From assembly GCF_021869535.1 (NCBI RefSeq), contig NW_026262668.1, forward strand, positions 10,834,348 to 10,898,347: a DNA stretch of 64,000 bases, written 5' to 3'. Shown in pieces: positions 38,901 through 53,900 of the stretch. Each line of letters opens with the position of its first letter. Positions within the stretch are counted from its first letter, which is position 1. Under the pieces are notes generated by a model. It saw only the letters and a list, made by a program, of their open reading frames with translations, was not told the origin of the DNA and made no database searches. This DNA is from Mytilus californianus (Eukaryota > Mollusca > Bivalvia > Mytilida > Mytilidae). The position numbers were made by a program, and so were the translations under genes.

Positions 38901-41900
38901 ACCGATACCGCTAAATGCCCGGCTGTATTCCTGGTAGAGGAAAACCGAAAATCCTACAATAAAGCATCTCGGAAAGAAACAACCGATCCATTAGGGGAAC
39001 AACAGCTAAAACCCCCAGACATCAAATAGATTGGTCTAATAGTTTCCCACATGGAAACTACTAATGGATTCCATCTGACCACATGTCTCAAACAAACCTG
39101 AAAATATCTGCAGAAACTTTCCTCAACAAAAAATATAATCCAAAACATAAAATATAAGATGTAAGGATAACAATATTTATCCATGAAACAAATTTGGCAA
39201 AACAATTTCAATGATGTTGAAGGATTCTCTCTGCAAACATTTTCACGTCCGCTCTCATCGGCATGCTCGACTCATCGATCTGTGAAAGAAGAGTGTGCCA
39301 TATTCCGATGTAAATAAACTACGATTCACACCTCCTGTTTACAGCTAGAGTTCCGTTTTACGATACACAGTGCGTAACTTGCGATCAACTTAGTAGTCCT
39401 TTACGATGCCTTTGTGAAACACACGTAACGGGAACGTAGAACCACACGTAAACGGATCGTAAAATGATACGGTGATCGTAAGTTAAGAAGGCTTTGTGAA
39501 ACGGTGGCCAGATCAACACAATACAGACAAAAAGAATATACCAATAAATAGGACACAAAAGAACGATCTGATAGTACTAGCATTTTATAACCTAGTTCCA
39601 CATGTTCAAAGTCAGTAAACTTTGATAGATCATACAGAGTGGTGATAGATATGCAGAGTGGTGGTAGATGTACAGAATGGTGATATATAAACGAAGTGGT
39701 GATAGATATACAGAACGGTGATAGATATACAGAGTGGTAGTAGATATACAGAGTGTTGATAGATATAAAGAGTGGTGGTAGATATACAGAGTGGTGATAG
39801 ATATACAGAGTGGTGATAGATATACAAAATGGTGATAGATATATAAATTGGTGATAGATATGCAGAGTGGTGGTAGATATACAGAGTGTTGAAAGATATA
39901 CAGAGTGGTGATATATATACAGAGTAATGATAGATATACAGAGTGGTGATAGATATGCAGAGTAGTGGTAGATATACAGAGTGGTGATAGATATACAGAG
40001 TGGTGATAGATATATAAAGTTGTGATAGATATGCAGAGTGGGGGTAGATATACAGAGGGGTGATAGATATACAGAGTAGTGATAGATATACAGAGTGGTG
40101 ATAGATATACAGAGTGGAGATATATAACGTGGTGAGAGATATGCAGAGTGGTGGTAGATATACAGAGTGGTAGTAGATATAAACAGTCTTAAACAAACTT
40201 TTATTACTTTTTTGCTGTTATGTGAACATTTATTGGGGGCAGATGTTATTTATTAGCACTATAACAGGTAAAGCTTTGACAATCTTGTCACCTGTAATTA
40301 CATTTACCTGTAAGAGTAAAACGTTTTGGTTCAAGATTTAGAAACAGAACGAAGAGGTTTTCTCCTGTTTCTTAGCCACGGGTGTCGTTCGGTTTATCGA
40401 GAGAAATGATAGTGAAAGAATATCTAACGGTGGTCAAGTATTGCGAGACGATCGTGAAAGCTCTGGTACCGGATCGTGATTGTTATTAAATTCTACTTCA
40501 GAATGTGTGAAAAAATCGCTGAATTTTCAAAATGCGGAAGAAATCCGAACAAAAAAATATGTGTCTGTCAAAATGATTCAACTTCCTCAACATTACTGTG
40601 CAATAAGATAAAGAAAATATGCAGTACTTTATGAAAAAAACACAAAAGGCACAATGCATGTCTATGGGATTAATTAAAAAAACACGTTTTTTGTACCTAT
40701 AATGGTCATACTTCAATATATCATGATATATTTGAAATTTAATCTTTGTTGTGTCCGAAAGTACAGTAAAATAAAAGTATGATCTTCCCTTAAAATCGTT
40801 CATTTGTTTATGAAAACCTTGAATTTTGTTGATTTTTTCATCAATCTTGATCGTGATAGATCAGGCAACGCATTATTTTGATAGTGAAAGATAATGCGTG
40901 ACCAGACTTAATAATCAGAAATCAATATTTCTTTTAACATTTGATATACCTGCAACTGGTTGAAGCCTGTAACTTTTTTGATAAGAACGAACATGAAAGC
41001 TATCATTTGTTTTCTAAATTCAACACTTTATCTCTAAAGTTAAAAAAATTTAACTTAAAACGTGTCTAAATCAGTGTGAAAAATTCAGCTCTGAGAATCG
41101 GACTAGTACAAATCAGGCAGACCGCCATTATTTAGCCAATAATATGGGTATGCAACGTTTAAACCAAAAAGTTAACCATCAACCAAAAACCTTAAAGCAA
41201 AAACAGCATCTTTCATGAAATATTTGAGATTGAACGATAACCAACATTTTGTTATATGTATCTTTGTATACAACGTAGCAGATGTGGATTGATTTCCAAT
41301 GAGATAACTATTATATTACATAATAAAGAATACCAGAGCGCAAATGCTGAAATGTCTCGTCTGCTTTACTTATGATAGTATATTTGTTGAACTTCTGTAA
41401 TATTAAGGCTTTTACTAGAAGTGTCACATACTCTTAAAATTGTCAATGATTCATTAAAAAAGGTCAAGGTCAGATGAACCATGATATACAGATCTCTACA
41501 AAAATCCCGTACACCAAATATAGGTGTTCCGATGCTTACAGTACCTTAGAAACTGACAAATGTAAAAGTTATGTTTGGCCAATTAATTCGGAACATGAGG
41601 TCGAAAGTATATGAACCCTGACCGACAGTCAGACACAGACATCTTACTATCATTCAATATATCAAATACAATTGACGTCATATTTGAAACATGCAGACAG
41701 ACATGTACACCATACACCAAATACCGTGGCCCTATAGCATACAGGTATGTAAGCTTTATAAATATAATGGGCATAAAAATGAGAATTCAAAGTTATAAAT
41801 ACAAAATAAAACATCTTAATGTATAAAAAAACAATACTTATGAAGGTATCTTATCTTTATCTGAGCTTAATGCAAAACAGTGAGATAATCCTAGTTTATC

Positions 41901-44900
41901 TGAGATAATCCTAGTTTATCTGAAATAATCTAGGATTATCTATAAAAGTGGTTCAGGCGTGCCATAATAAATGTAACGTTATTCTAATTGTCCAATGACT
42001 AATTAGGAAAATTGACCTATTTCTTGCTGGAAATATAATGTTGTATTGGTTTAATTTCGATTAGTGGTGGATAGAAATAATTATTATTTCTTTTAGCCGG
42101 AATGAAACATTTTTCATAGAGATAATTGACTTACTCATGTGAAATAGAAATGCACTTATTTTTGTTAAGTTCAAGGAACAGTAAATGGAATATGTCACAG
42201 ATGTGTGTAACATATTGCTTAGACACATTGAGCTCTAACTGAATAAAGATAAAAGCATTATAAAACTGCTAAATTTACTAAAATATCATCGAAAGGAAAT
42301 CCTTTAAATAAGTAAACATTTGTATAAAATGCACGTAAAAGTTTGGAAAAGTTATCGAATTTATGCTGTAGCAAAAATTTATCAAATTTATGACAAATTC
42401 GTGGAATGGTTTTGAAGATAGCATGATTTAAAGACAGTTTGAAGATCGTTTTTTTCGCCGATTCTAATGCTTTCTATACAAATGAACATTGATTTTGAAA
42501 GAATATATTCAATAAAATAAAAGAGATTAATACATTATTTTTTCTATCTTTAGTTAAAGTGCAACATTCTACTGTTGTATTCAGATTCTTATAAAAAAAT
42601 ACGTGTCATGACCAATTTATTTGAATGTCCTTAATAAAATGCGAATACATGCGACACATGTCTTTTTTCCGTTGTTACTATATTTAACGATTAATGTGCA
42701 TGTTTCATAAATGTACATAAAATCAAAATAGATTTGAAATAAGTGACGGTGTAAAATTTTGATGTTTTGTTAAAAATGTATATTGTAAGATTATATTATA
42801 AGTTATACTGAAATGTTCATGACTTACGAGATGTTTTTATCGTAAGATTTTTTATGAAATGAGTCGCTGTTAACTTCGGTGAGTTGTTTTACGTATATGT
42901 ATTATTGTATTTCCTTTCTATTATATTTCAGAAATCGTTTGATCTGAGACATGCAACAGAAATGAAATCAAGACGAGTTATTTTTACTCATTGGTCAAAT
43001 TTTATTTATCATATATCATCTACATAAGCCAAGAAGTGTTTACAACATACGATTAGAGACGAAACCAGTGTGGCGAATCAAATGGCTTATACAACAGACT
43101 TTATTGACATCAACATAGGAAATATATTAAAAAACGCTAAACTGTATTCCAGAATGAATATGGAATCAAAATTTGAAACCTCTGTTTTCTCAATGATTAA
43201 GTGTTCCCCTGAATATTTACATCATTGCTGATAGCTCAAACTACATCCTTACAGAAAAGAGAATGTTGTTGTAAGTATTTAATTAAGCTCTACGTAGGAT
43301 ATGACTATAATTCACGGAATTATAACATATGAGCTGCGTCAGATAGAAATCGATCTTATGTATGTGCACTTTTACATGTACATGAATCAGACTTTGATTG
43401 ATTTCGGAACATTCAAATATGAAATAAAAGATGATTCCTGGTCTATTTTGCAGGGTTTCATATATCAACTTAATTTTCAAACAGGTACAAATTTTTAATA
43501 GAGATTTTTTCAACCCGAAATTGGTTAACAGATGTATTGATTATCATTTGCATATGCTCGTTTCTATCCGACGCAGCTAATATATATTACTAGTAAAGAA
43601 TGTGGGTAATTTGCGTAAATATTTTGTTATTTTGTCGGAGGTCAGGTAATACATGAAATACTTAGATAAAACCTATAGGCAATGAAGTCACTATATAAGC
43701 TATTTTACAAACCGTTATGGTCAGAGAACAGTAAATGGACTATGTCACATAGGTATGTAAAAGTTTGCCTGCAATTTGAACACGTTGGGCTTTAACTGAA
43801 AAACGAAATAATACAGTAAAACTTGTATGTAAAATTTGTGGTAAACTTTCTAAAAGATAACTTTTAAACATCTATTCTCAAATCCTAAACCAAAATAGTT
43901 TGTAATTACAAATCTAAAAATTATTGCCCATTTCTTGAGGCCTCTAGCTTAGAAGGAATGCACATCTACATTAACAATAATTATGATAAATTATATTTCA
44001 GGTTATAAAGTTAGATGATGAAGACTTGGCAAAGAGATCTTATTATATCATCAAAGACATCAAGCCTTACTTCATAAATTCAGATTTGGCGAATTATCAA
44101 GACTCCTTTTTCATTTTATCTATTGTCATGCACAAACTAATGCCAGATACAGTACACAAAATCATTCTGCTAGACTGTGACATAAAGTTAAATAACGATA
44201 TTATCGAACTTCACAAATTATTGGATAAATTTTCCGATACAAATATAATTGGTATAGCTAGAGAAAACCAACCAGCTTACAGACATGTGATGTCCAAATA
44301 TCGCAAATTACATCCGGGAACTCGCATTGGTGAGCCACCTCCAGATGGAATAACAGGATTCAATGTACAAAAAGATGTAGGCGTTATGCTTTTAAACTTG
44401 GATAAAATGAGAAAATCGAACATTTACAATCAATTTATAAATGTTATGTTTAGAACACAAAGATTTATTTCATATTTTACCTTGTACATAGAATAGACCG
44501 TTATGTACTGTCTATAGAGACAAATTCAAAGAGTACAAATCTGTTTTTGACCTTTACTTCAACTATGAGGGTCATATCAATATATACTATGGTAACTGTT
44601 GTATGCAAATTCCTAAATTAGAATGGCAAGAATAAACTATGACTTAGCATCTTAATTGTGTGTGAGAACAAGAAGTTCAAAACATTTTTGTCATTAAAAG
44701 ATCCATTATCTATCAAATATTCGTTCATTCTTGTATTTAAATTCGAAAATTTTGATTAATGATTATATAGGATTGTGTTTTCTGACTATCAATAAAACAG
44801 AGGCCCAAGAGGTGTAGTCAATGAATGTGATGAATGCAATGCATGAGCTTTGGGCAGTTTATCATTTTTAGTACATTCTACAAAACGTTCACAGATAACT

Positions 44901-47900
44901 TCAGCCTTTTACTGTAGAGAGTTGAGACTCGCTCTGCTCATTCGACAAAAATTGCATTGTACCTGCGATCTTGTATTTTTAGGAGTTTTATAGAGTTGTA
45001 AATGAGGGGCATGAAAAATGTGCTTCGGTCAACATATAACTACAAAAAGAACTATTCCATTCTTAAATAACATTCACATACAAGAACAATGTAAAAATTT
45101 ATAAAAGTGTATATGCTTGTATGTTGTAGAATCCACATCATTTCACAATAACTTATAAATAAACTCATTATAAATACCAGGCTTTAAAAAAAATACGCCA
45201 GACGCGCATTTTGTCTACAAAAGACTCATCAGTGACGCTCGAAAAGAATTAAGCCCTCCGTCTATTTTTTCTTTTAAAGATGTAATCCACTAACTGTCCT
45301 GACTGCTTACACTGCTAATATTTACACAGTTATCAATTCTAACAGACGCTTATATAGAAGCCTTTACCATTCGATGAATTTGAAATATGCATCTAAATTG
45401 TGTATAAAGGATATTAAGATTGCTGTGATATTTGTCTCATTTGTTAATATGGTATAAAACAAACTGGTCATACCTTAGGTATACAACGTCCACCAACAGT
45501 GATATCGACCCACTGGTTGTGCACACTCACCGAAGATACCAGGCTTACGATTTGTAAGCTATTTTCTTTTACATATATCATGTTGAGGCTTTACTATCTA
45601 AATACGTCAAAATGATTTTCACCTCGTTAGGATATATTTTAGGTATTCTCCCATGCAACCATGGTTATCACGACACTAACCCTATTAAAAGTTACTACCT
45701 TTTGTTTGTTTTAGATATTCCATAGCGGCTTTTGTTAGCATGAATTGTGCCTTAACATTGGTGTCAAACATTTCATCATACTCTTTATCTGATGTATCTT
45801 CGATTTTCAAGAAGTGCACCATTCCTGCATTATTAACCTACAAATCACACAGAAATAACATTAAATTTCACTTCTCAACAAGGTTTATGACTGACTATAA
45901 TAAGACAGCAACCATTCCTCTTTTGTGGTGGGCGAGGGTTTTTTTTGTAGGGGGACAAGCTTTTTTCAACTTTAAAATCAAAACTTTTTTTTATAACATA
46001 CAGAAACAAGATTTTTGTAATCAATGTTTATTTGAAATTATTATTTCAAAAAATCTAGACCCAAACAATTTATCATGCCACACAAAATATGAATGGTCTG
46101 TATCTTATGGTCTTTCATAGAAAGTAATAGTATGTAACTACTTCTACTTTAAAATAAAAATTACAAAACTAGGAAGCAAATTGACAAAACTAATAATATA
46201 CCCGTTATATTCCTAAGTAAAACCTCTCTAAGGATATTAGAACCGACATTTTTAACCGTTCCTTTGCATACTTACTAGACAATGGAATTATTCGGAACTA
46301 TCATCACTATATGTTAATGCATGTGGTCAAGTGGACAAACAGCTACATCCTAGGTGGTGAAAAAACTCATCATAGATACCAGGATTGAAATTTTGTACGC
46401 CAGACGCGCGAGACTCATCAGTGACGCTCAAATAAAAAAAGTTAAAAAGGCCAAACAAAGTGATGACTTAGGGAGGAAATAGAACAAAAGCTCCAATCTT
46501 AATAAAATCCAGGGTCAAATGTTAAGGGCAGATTCAAGAATTTATGACTTCTGTCGACACAGAGGGTTGACATGAGTAATGTCTTATTCTGCTTTTATTT
46601 AAATACAGATGATAAACCAATTCGAATAAAAAGCCCTATCTTATAATTTCTACAAAAATCTGAAACCAAATTTAATATAAAGTTATCCAGAACAAACATT
46701 ATCAGCAATAAAAGATCCACAAAAAAGATTGTTTGGTAATGAATTATATCCTAGTCTATAATGTTGGAGAGTTGTCATTGTCGCAGATGCACATCGATTT
46801 AGATGAGCGACACAGGCTCTTTAGAATACGAAATTTGAATTGAATTTAACGAGGAACGCTCAAATCGAAAACATAATAAATAAAGCCTGGGGTGTTAAAA
46901 TATTTGATGAGCTATTTGACCAAAAGGAACTAAAAGAATAACAAAAAAAAAACGTCTACACGAGTTGGAACCATGGCATTGTCAGTTCGATTTCGACTTC
47001 TGAGTTTCTTCTGAGTATCTTCCGCCTCTCTTTAAGTTTCTAATAATTTCTCAATATAGTAATTCTAAAAATGTATACATGTTATAAATTATGTCACATG
47101 CGAAGCATCGACTACTGTAAAAGAAGCGAGTAAAATATTTGATTGGGAAGGCTGTTGCTCGTATTCAATTTTACCTAAATTAAATGTTTAAATGTTGACA
47201 TGTTAATGACACCATTCTGGCATAATATATGATATCATGGAACAAGACTGACAACAATAGATCACAAAATATACACATTGTAAAAGGGGCGGTTTAATCA
47301 TATTATCAAAGTCATCGTCCTCGAGCCTCGTCCTTCATGAATTTTCAGATACAAATGTTATTTTTATAGCTAGTGCAAATCAACTAGCTTCGTACGTACA
47401 ATGTTAACATTTCGGGAATCACACCATAGAAAAAGTATTAGTGAATCGGCAAAGATGGAATAACAGGATGTAATGCAGGCATTTTTTTTAGACTTGGATA
47501 AAATAAGACTATCTAACCTTTACGACTTTTTTTTTAAATCCCAAGGTTTATAAACAAAATACATCCCAAAACTTTCTTTCTATTAAAGGAAATTTGGCTC
47601 ATCAAAATTTCTTCTGTTTGTTATGTAACGAAGAGTTATTTTACATTCTACCTTGTTCATAGATTTGACAGTTGTGAATAGTATTTAGATACAAATTTAA
47701 GCAATGCAAATCTTTATGTTTTATCTTCAATTGAATTGCGAGGGTCATATTGATATTTTCCATTGTAACTGTGATACAAAAGTTCCAAAGTTGGAATCGG
47801 AATTATAAGTGTCTTGTTGCATTACAATGGCGTACCAGATCTACTGTGAGCTATTGCACACTAATGAAATCTCCGCCATAAGTATTCAGTAAACAGGAAG

Positions 47901-50900
47901 TTGGAGGAGTGAACGCATCATATCGTGCTCAAATGACACTTAATACTAAATGTCAGGACTCTCTGATTTGTAGTTAACGAGGAAACTGCGACGACAATGT
48001 CATGGGACAGACAAACGTACGAATGGATAGAGGTTGACCTTTATACAAAATGTATTGAAAGAAGACATATCCACCCTTTCGCCAAATTATAGATGTCTCT
48101 TCATGTGACTGGTTGCGAAGAGTAATTAACAGTGTTCAAATATACTTGTGATTACCAAATTATGAATCGTTAGCAAAGTGACTAATTACATGTATATTTG
48201 TTAAATGTAATTGATATAAAAAGTGAACTTACGAGTACATCTATCTTTCCGTATTTCTCTATAGCACCAGATAATATTCTTGACTGGTCAGCTTTATCGG
48301 TAATATCTCCTACAACCGACCCAATCTGAAAATAATCAAAATTATCTGAGAAAAATCTGAATTACACAGCATGCTTTTATTCATTTTTATGTCTTTTTAC
48401 TGAAATATTTACTAAACAGTTGTGAAACTATATATTTAAAATATAACTTCTACATTTTGAAAATCAGATGGCTTTGTCTTTACCAACTTCTGATGGAATG
48501 GATATTTAACTGCACTATATATATTGAAAGTGGTCATAAACTGCAACATATCCATTGAAAGACATAACATTAAAGCGCTGTTCCTTTGCTTTTTGTGTGT
48601 TTTTTGCAGTGCATGTACTGATGTTGTGTCATGGATGGATACCCCATATCCTTTGCTTTTTTCTATTATAAACTATATTTACTTTGTCCGTTTCATCCAT
48701 CCGACGTGAGTTATAACTTTAAATTTAGTGATAAAAAATGTCTAAATTTACACCTAAAGGATTAAATAGGATATGTCCGTAAACGAGACGAGACGTACGC
48801 CTTTACATTACGAGATACACAAATATACGCTTTTTCGGTCTTCCCTGTTTGACCGCTAAAGTCGGTTCATTATGTATTACATATCTTATCAAATCCTCTT
48901 CCGATTAGCTTTTAATTTTGACTTGCGAATAGATAATAATAAATGCAATTTGAGAACAAATATAGGTTGGAACTGGATGAATTCATTCGCATAACAACAT
49001 TTAAAAGCCAGCTGATCACGTCGTTCTATAGCTATATTTCAAGGAAAAATATAACATTACATGATAGTGTTTTTACATATTTTTTTTTATTATTTACATA
49101 GGATGCATTCTTGCCTACTTATAACCAATAGCGTCCTTTTGGAGAACTTGCCAAATATTGAAGAGTTCCAAAAGAAATGGGATAAATTCCCATAACCAAT
49201 TCTTTAATAGCAGGGGCACATCTTCACCAAGTGTGCAATGTTTCTGTGAAGTTATATGGATCTGGGCTGTAGGAGGAATTGATTCAAAAATTTAGAAACC
49301 CACTTAACCCCGACCGCTCGACATCACCATACTATAACCCTTACAACCGGGCTGTATTTGCCAAAAATCGATGTCGGTGAATGAGATGCCAAAAGCTTTT
49401 TTTTTTTGTGGTCTGACTTTTATGTGTTCAAAACTTACATTATCACTAGGTAACCCTAACTGCACACATTGGTCTTTTGTCTTTTGTAAATTATCTCCAT
49501 TTCTGCCAGTAATAAACAGTTTAGCCCCTAATTTGGCGAAGTGCAGTGCTGTTCCTTCACCAATGCCTGAACTAGCACCTACAAGAAAATACACGTATAA
49601 AACTTAAATATACATATATAAAACTTTTGCATCTAGAAAATATAAAAAATATACTATGGTCTAGAGTAAATGTACAGTAGTTTCCCTAGTATTCAAATGG
49701 ACTTTGTTGTTTGCAATGCATAGAACCATTTTTGTTTTCTGACACTATAAGTTAATGAATAAGGTTACTACAGCGCTATGCCAGTCGAAAATATAAAGCT
49801 GCAGATTAAGAATGGTGATGTTAAGCATGCATAAAGATACGATTCAACAAATCTGTGGAAAAGGTTAATGCTAATTGCTGATAGCATTACAAAATTGGTA
49901 TTGTTAAGTGAAGTAGCGGCCAGGGACAGACATCTTAACGAAAGTAAGTACATTCCGGAAATCTCAAGACCAGGATGACATTACAATTCTTGCATTTGTT
50001 TTCACTACCATTTAATCCACCTTTCAAGTTACTTGAAAAAAAAATATATTGACTTTTACCAGGAAGGATAAAGGTACAATGTACGGAAAGACTAAGGATT
50101 GTTTGGGCTATTCAAGGCTTTGATTTCGTATTATTACCTAATTGGTACTACTGGCCATATTCTGCATACACCAAAAAAGAATCTTCTTATTTGATAAAAC
50201 ATCCAGATAGACTTTGCTGAATTTATTCACGTAGACCACAAATTTATTTTTATTCATTTACAACTTATAGACGCATTTTGTTCTTTATGCCATTGGGTTG
50301 TTGGTCTTATTGAGGTAAACCATTATCTCCGTATATTTAGATGTAAAAGATTAACCATACCTTTGAAATTTGCTAAAGAAAAAAAATTACACATATCTTA
50401 TTTTCACTACATCTTGACGGAAGATATCCTGCTACCATTTAAAAATAGGGTTATATAGGGTACAACCTGGGGAAGGGAGTTGTGGTGGGCTTCAGTCCAA
50501 GTTCGAAATTTTTAGAAGAAAAATAGAAGGGATTCTCCTCTGGTTCCGCCACAGGTTTCCTCTTGCAGACATGTTTTCAACCGATATGAACGACAACTTA
50601 AAATAAAGACATTTTATGAAGGAGCTTCTAAAATTTCATTATTCAATAGAAAAATAAAAAAGTTATGGTATGCTTGCAAATGAGACAACTTTCCACCAGA
50701 GATTAAATAATTGACGCAGCAGTTATCAAATATAGGTCACCGTACGGCCTACAACAATGAGCAAAACCCTATACCGCATAGCAAGCTATAAAAGAAAACT
50801 AACGGCCTGAAATTTGTAGAAAGCAATAAACGAAAAACAAATATATACAGCAACAAAAGAAAACCACTAAATTACAGCCAACTGACTTGGAACAGACACA

Positions 50901-53900
50901 CACAGATTGTGGCGGAGTTACATGCAGTGGCGGGCGCCCAAAAACACCCCCAACCTTGGACAGTGGCACAACAGCAAGACATCAGAACAAACTATAAACA
51001 TCAGTTGAACAGAGTTTGTTCAAAAATGGTTAGTCTCAGAAAAGCAAGTGAAAATGTCATTTCTGTTAAGAATCGATGGAGACCTATGCAGTAATAAAGT
51101 CATCATAAAGTCTAATCGATCAGCACAACAAAAGAAATCCTAGTGCTTTGACGATTTAAAGATTTGGCCTAGTTATTTCAGAGAAGAAGACTATATAAAA
51201 GTTGACCGTGAAAGGTCAGACCCAACAATTAACTATATTCACAACGATTTTCGTCTAATCGGAATAAAATCACCAATTTTATAATGGACCTTCATACATT
51301 AATCTGGCCGTTTTCGTGCAGACTGAAAAAGAAATTACAGAGACGAAAGTGAAAACTGTATTTAACGAGAATGTGGTGGCATCTATGCCGCTAGGTATAT
51401 ACAACTCAACCACCGAAAATTAGGGATCTTTGTAGAGGTTTTCGTCGTGATTTCTTAAAATGATACTCATTAGATGACAAAAAATGGCGATGATGTCTTC
51501 AAAAGTAGCGCGGCTGGTACTTTGGCGGTACTAACTACAAACTGCACGTTTGGTCTTTGGTGGATAACTGTCGCATTGACAATCATATCAAATCTCCCTA
51601 TTTTTAAGTAACTGAATCAAGATTTGTTCAATAATTGTCGCCTTCAACTGCTCACAGTTACTTGCTGTTTCAAGTGATGCCCAAGACATATGTGCCAACT
51701 ATGCTCCGTAACTGCTTCCGTTTAAAACATCATTTAAACACATGTGTTTTGTTATTTTCCTTGGCATTTTCAGTTTGTTTTCGACTTATGAGTTTGAATA
51801 TCCCTCTGGTATCTTTCGCCTCTTTTTAAAAGGGACCCACAGTGGCACAGTGGTCTAAGTAGTTCATCAGAGATTTTTTTATTAGAAAAATATTTTATAT
51901 CAGACAATCCTGTTATTAAAGTAATAGATAACCATGCATAAATATGGCAATAGTTTAAGACTATACTAGTTGATATGTAATAGAATTAACAAAGAGGTAG
52001 GGCCAATTTCCGCTGAATTTTTTTCACAGAAAGGCCAATTTCAAAAAGTGCTGAAAGAATAAAATTTACGATAAAAACATGAAATAAAAATGTTTTTTGG
52101 TCAATATCTCGATTTTTATGTATTATCTTATGTCTGGAAAATAGTTAATTTAACCTCCAAATAGGGATAAAAGTCAAATATGCAGAATTTACCGTGTTTT
52201 TTTGGTTGGAAAAACAGGGAATCCCCCTTGCAGGACATTTCAAACCAAAACAAAGTTATGTTTTTTGTTGTTGTTGTAATTTATACAACTTTTCCCCTCA
52301 AAAATGAAATTGGTTTAGTGTGTCCTTAATACCTAAAAAACAACTTTTTTAATGAAAAGTTGAACATCACTAAATTTTACCTATATAGGTGCTTAATATC
52401 GACTTTGTTGGCAAGAGTCGCCGTGTCTCCGTCGGTAGCGCTTAAAACTGTAAGTAATGGATTGTTTTTAAGATGGGGTTCAAATCTCACGCTAATTTTT
52501 CTCATTTTTTATGTTTGAAATATTAAAATGTTATGTTTCTATCACATTTTTCGGATGTTTCTTTAATTCAAAGAGTCACACTGAAGTAGGTGCTTGTACA
52601 TAACCAATAACACGAGAATTGATTATATAGCAATGAAGCCCAAATGTTGTGTGTGTTATACACATAACAAAAAAAAAGGCCTAAGCAGAAAAATTTTAAA
52701 ACAACAAAAATATTTTTTTCTAAATCTTGAACGTTTTAGAAAATGGTATGATATTTAACAAATGCAGACAGTTATTTTATCGCCAATCCACCAACTGTGT
52801 AGATACTAGTACTGGTATTGTTACATTGTACCACCGTCCCTACACCGGAACCTAAGTCATCAGGAAATGAAACAACATCACAGAAAAAATCAATTACACT
52901 ACCAATCGTGACTGTAGGTAAAACATCAAGAAAGTGTTGAATCTGTATCACAACAAAGGGTCGATCCATTTGGTACAATGACATGCAGAAAATACCAGAT
53001 TACATGTGTTTGTTACGCAAGCCGTTCTAGTACCAACTGGTGTAAGCTGTTATCCGGTTTAAATAGACGGTAAACCTTAAAACCTGGAACAGTGTATAGA
53101 TATGGATACATCCATATTGAGGAAAACAACATCCCAGTTAAATGCGTCCGATATTTTTTGGCTTCTTGGCATTAAAACAGAGACCGATCTTGAATTAGAT
53201 TAGCAGATTTATATCAGATAATTAAATTATTAAATGTTTCTTGTATTTATATTTAACCCCCTTTTTAGGTGTAACTCAGGGGTATTTAGTTTTTCGGTAT
53301 GTGCGTCCGTCCGTTCGTTCGTTTGTCCGTCCTTCCATCCGTCCCTTCGTTCGTCCGTCTGTCCCGTTTCAGGTTAAAGAGTTTGGTCAAGGTAATTTTT
53401 GATGAATTCGAAGTCCAACCAACTTGAAACTTAGTACACATGATCCCTATGATATGATCCTTCTCGTTTCAATGCTAAATTACAGTTTTTATCCCAATTT
53501 CATAGTTCACTTAACATAGAAAATGATAGTACGAGTGGGGCATCCGTGTACTACGGATACATTCTTGTTTAATATTTTGTTAGTTTTAAGTTAAAAAAAG
53601 TTGTGAAATACATGTACGCTACAAATCACCTACCAACATTAACACGCTAACTGAAGCACCATGTTTTTTTAAATACAAAACTAATTTTGAATATCTATTA
53701 GTTGATAATTCATATTTTAATGCTCCTCAGGGGCATTTACAAACAAAATAACGTTTTTGATAACAAAACAAAAACAATAGTCTTGGCCTTGATTATTGTA
53801 GGATTACCTGTTCAAGGTATGAAAATAGATGATGTGACGTGTTTTAATATACTATAATAAGAATTTATCGGGTTATTTAAAATCATGATTTACCTAGCTA

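Noticed and set aside
38841..39029. 62-residue plus frame rich in charged residues
   Set aside because: No recognised domain, no splice partner, and an overlapping minus frame of equal quality; could be repeat debris.
39630..40196. 188-residue minus frame, the longest in the window
   Set aside because: A direct translation of the 19-bp minisatellite with a pure YIYHHSVYL pattern.
44026..44496. 156-residue glycosyltransferase frame as an intact gene
   Set aside because: It lacks the block normally present before the Trp, is frameshifted, and resumes after a stop; the full region only makes sense as a pseudogene.
52430..52505. tRNA gene at 52.4 kb and its duplicate at 57.9 kb
   Set aside because: The A and B boxes are plausible, but acceptor and anticodon arms do not pair convincingly; a SINE or degraded tRNA fits better.
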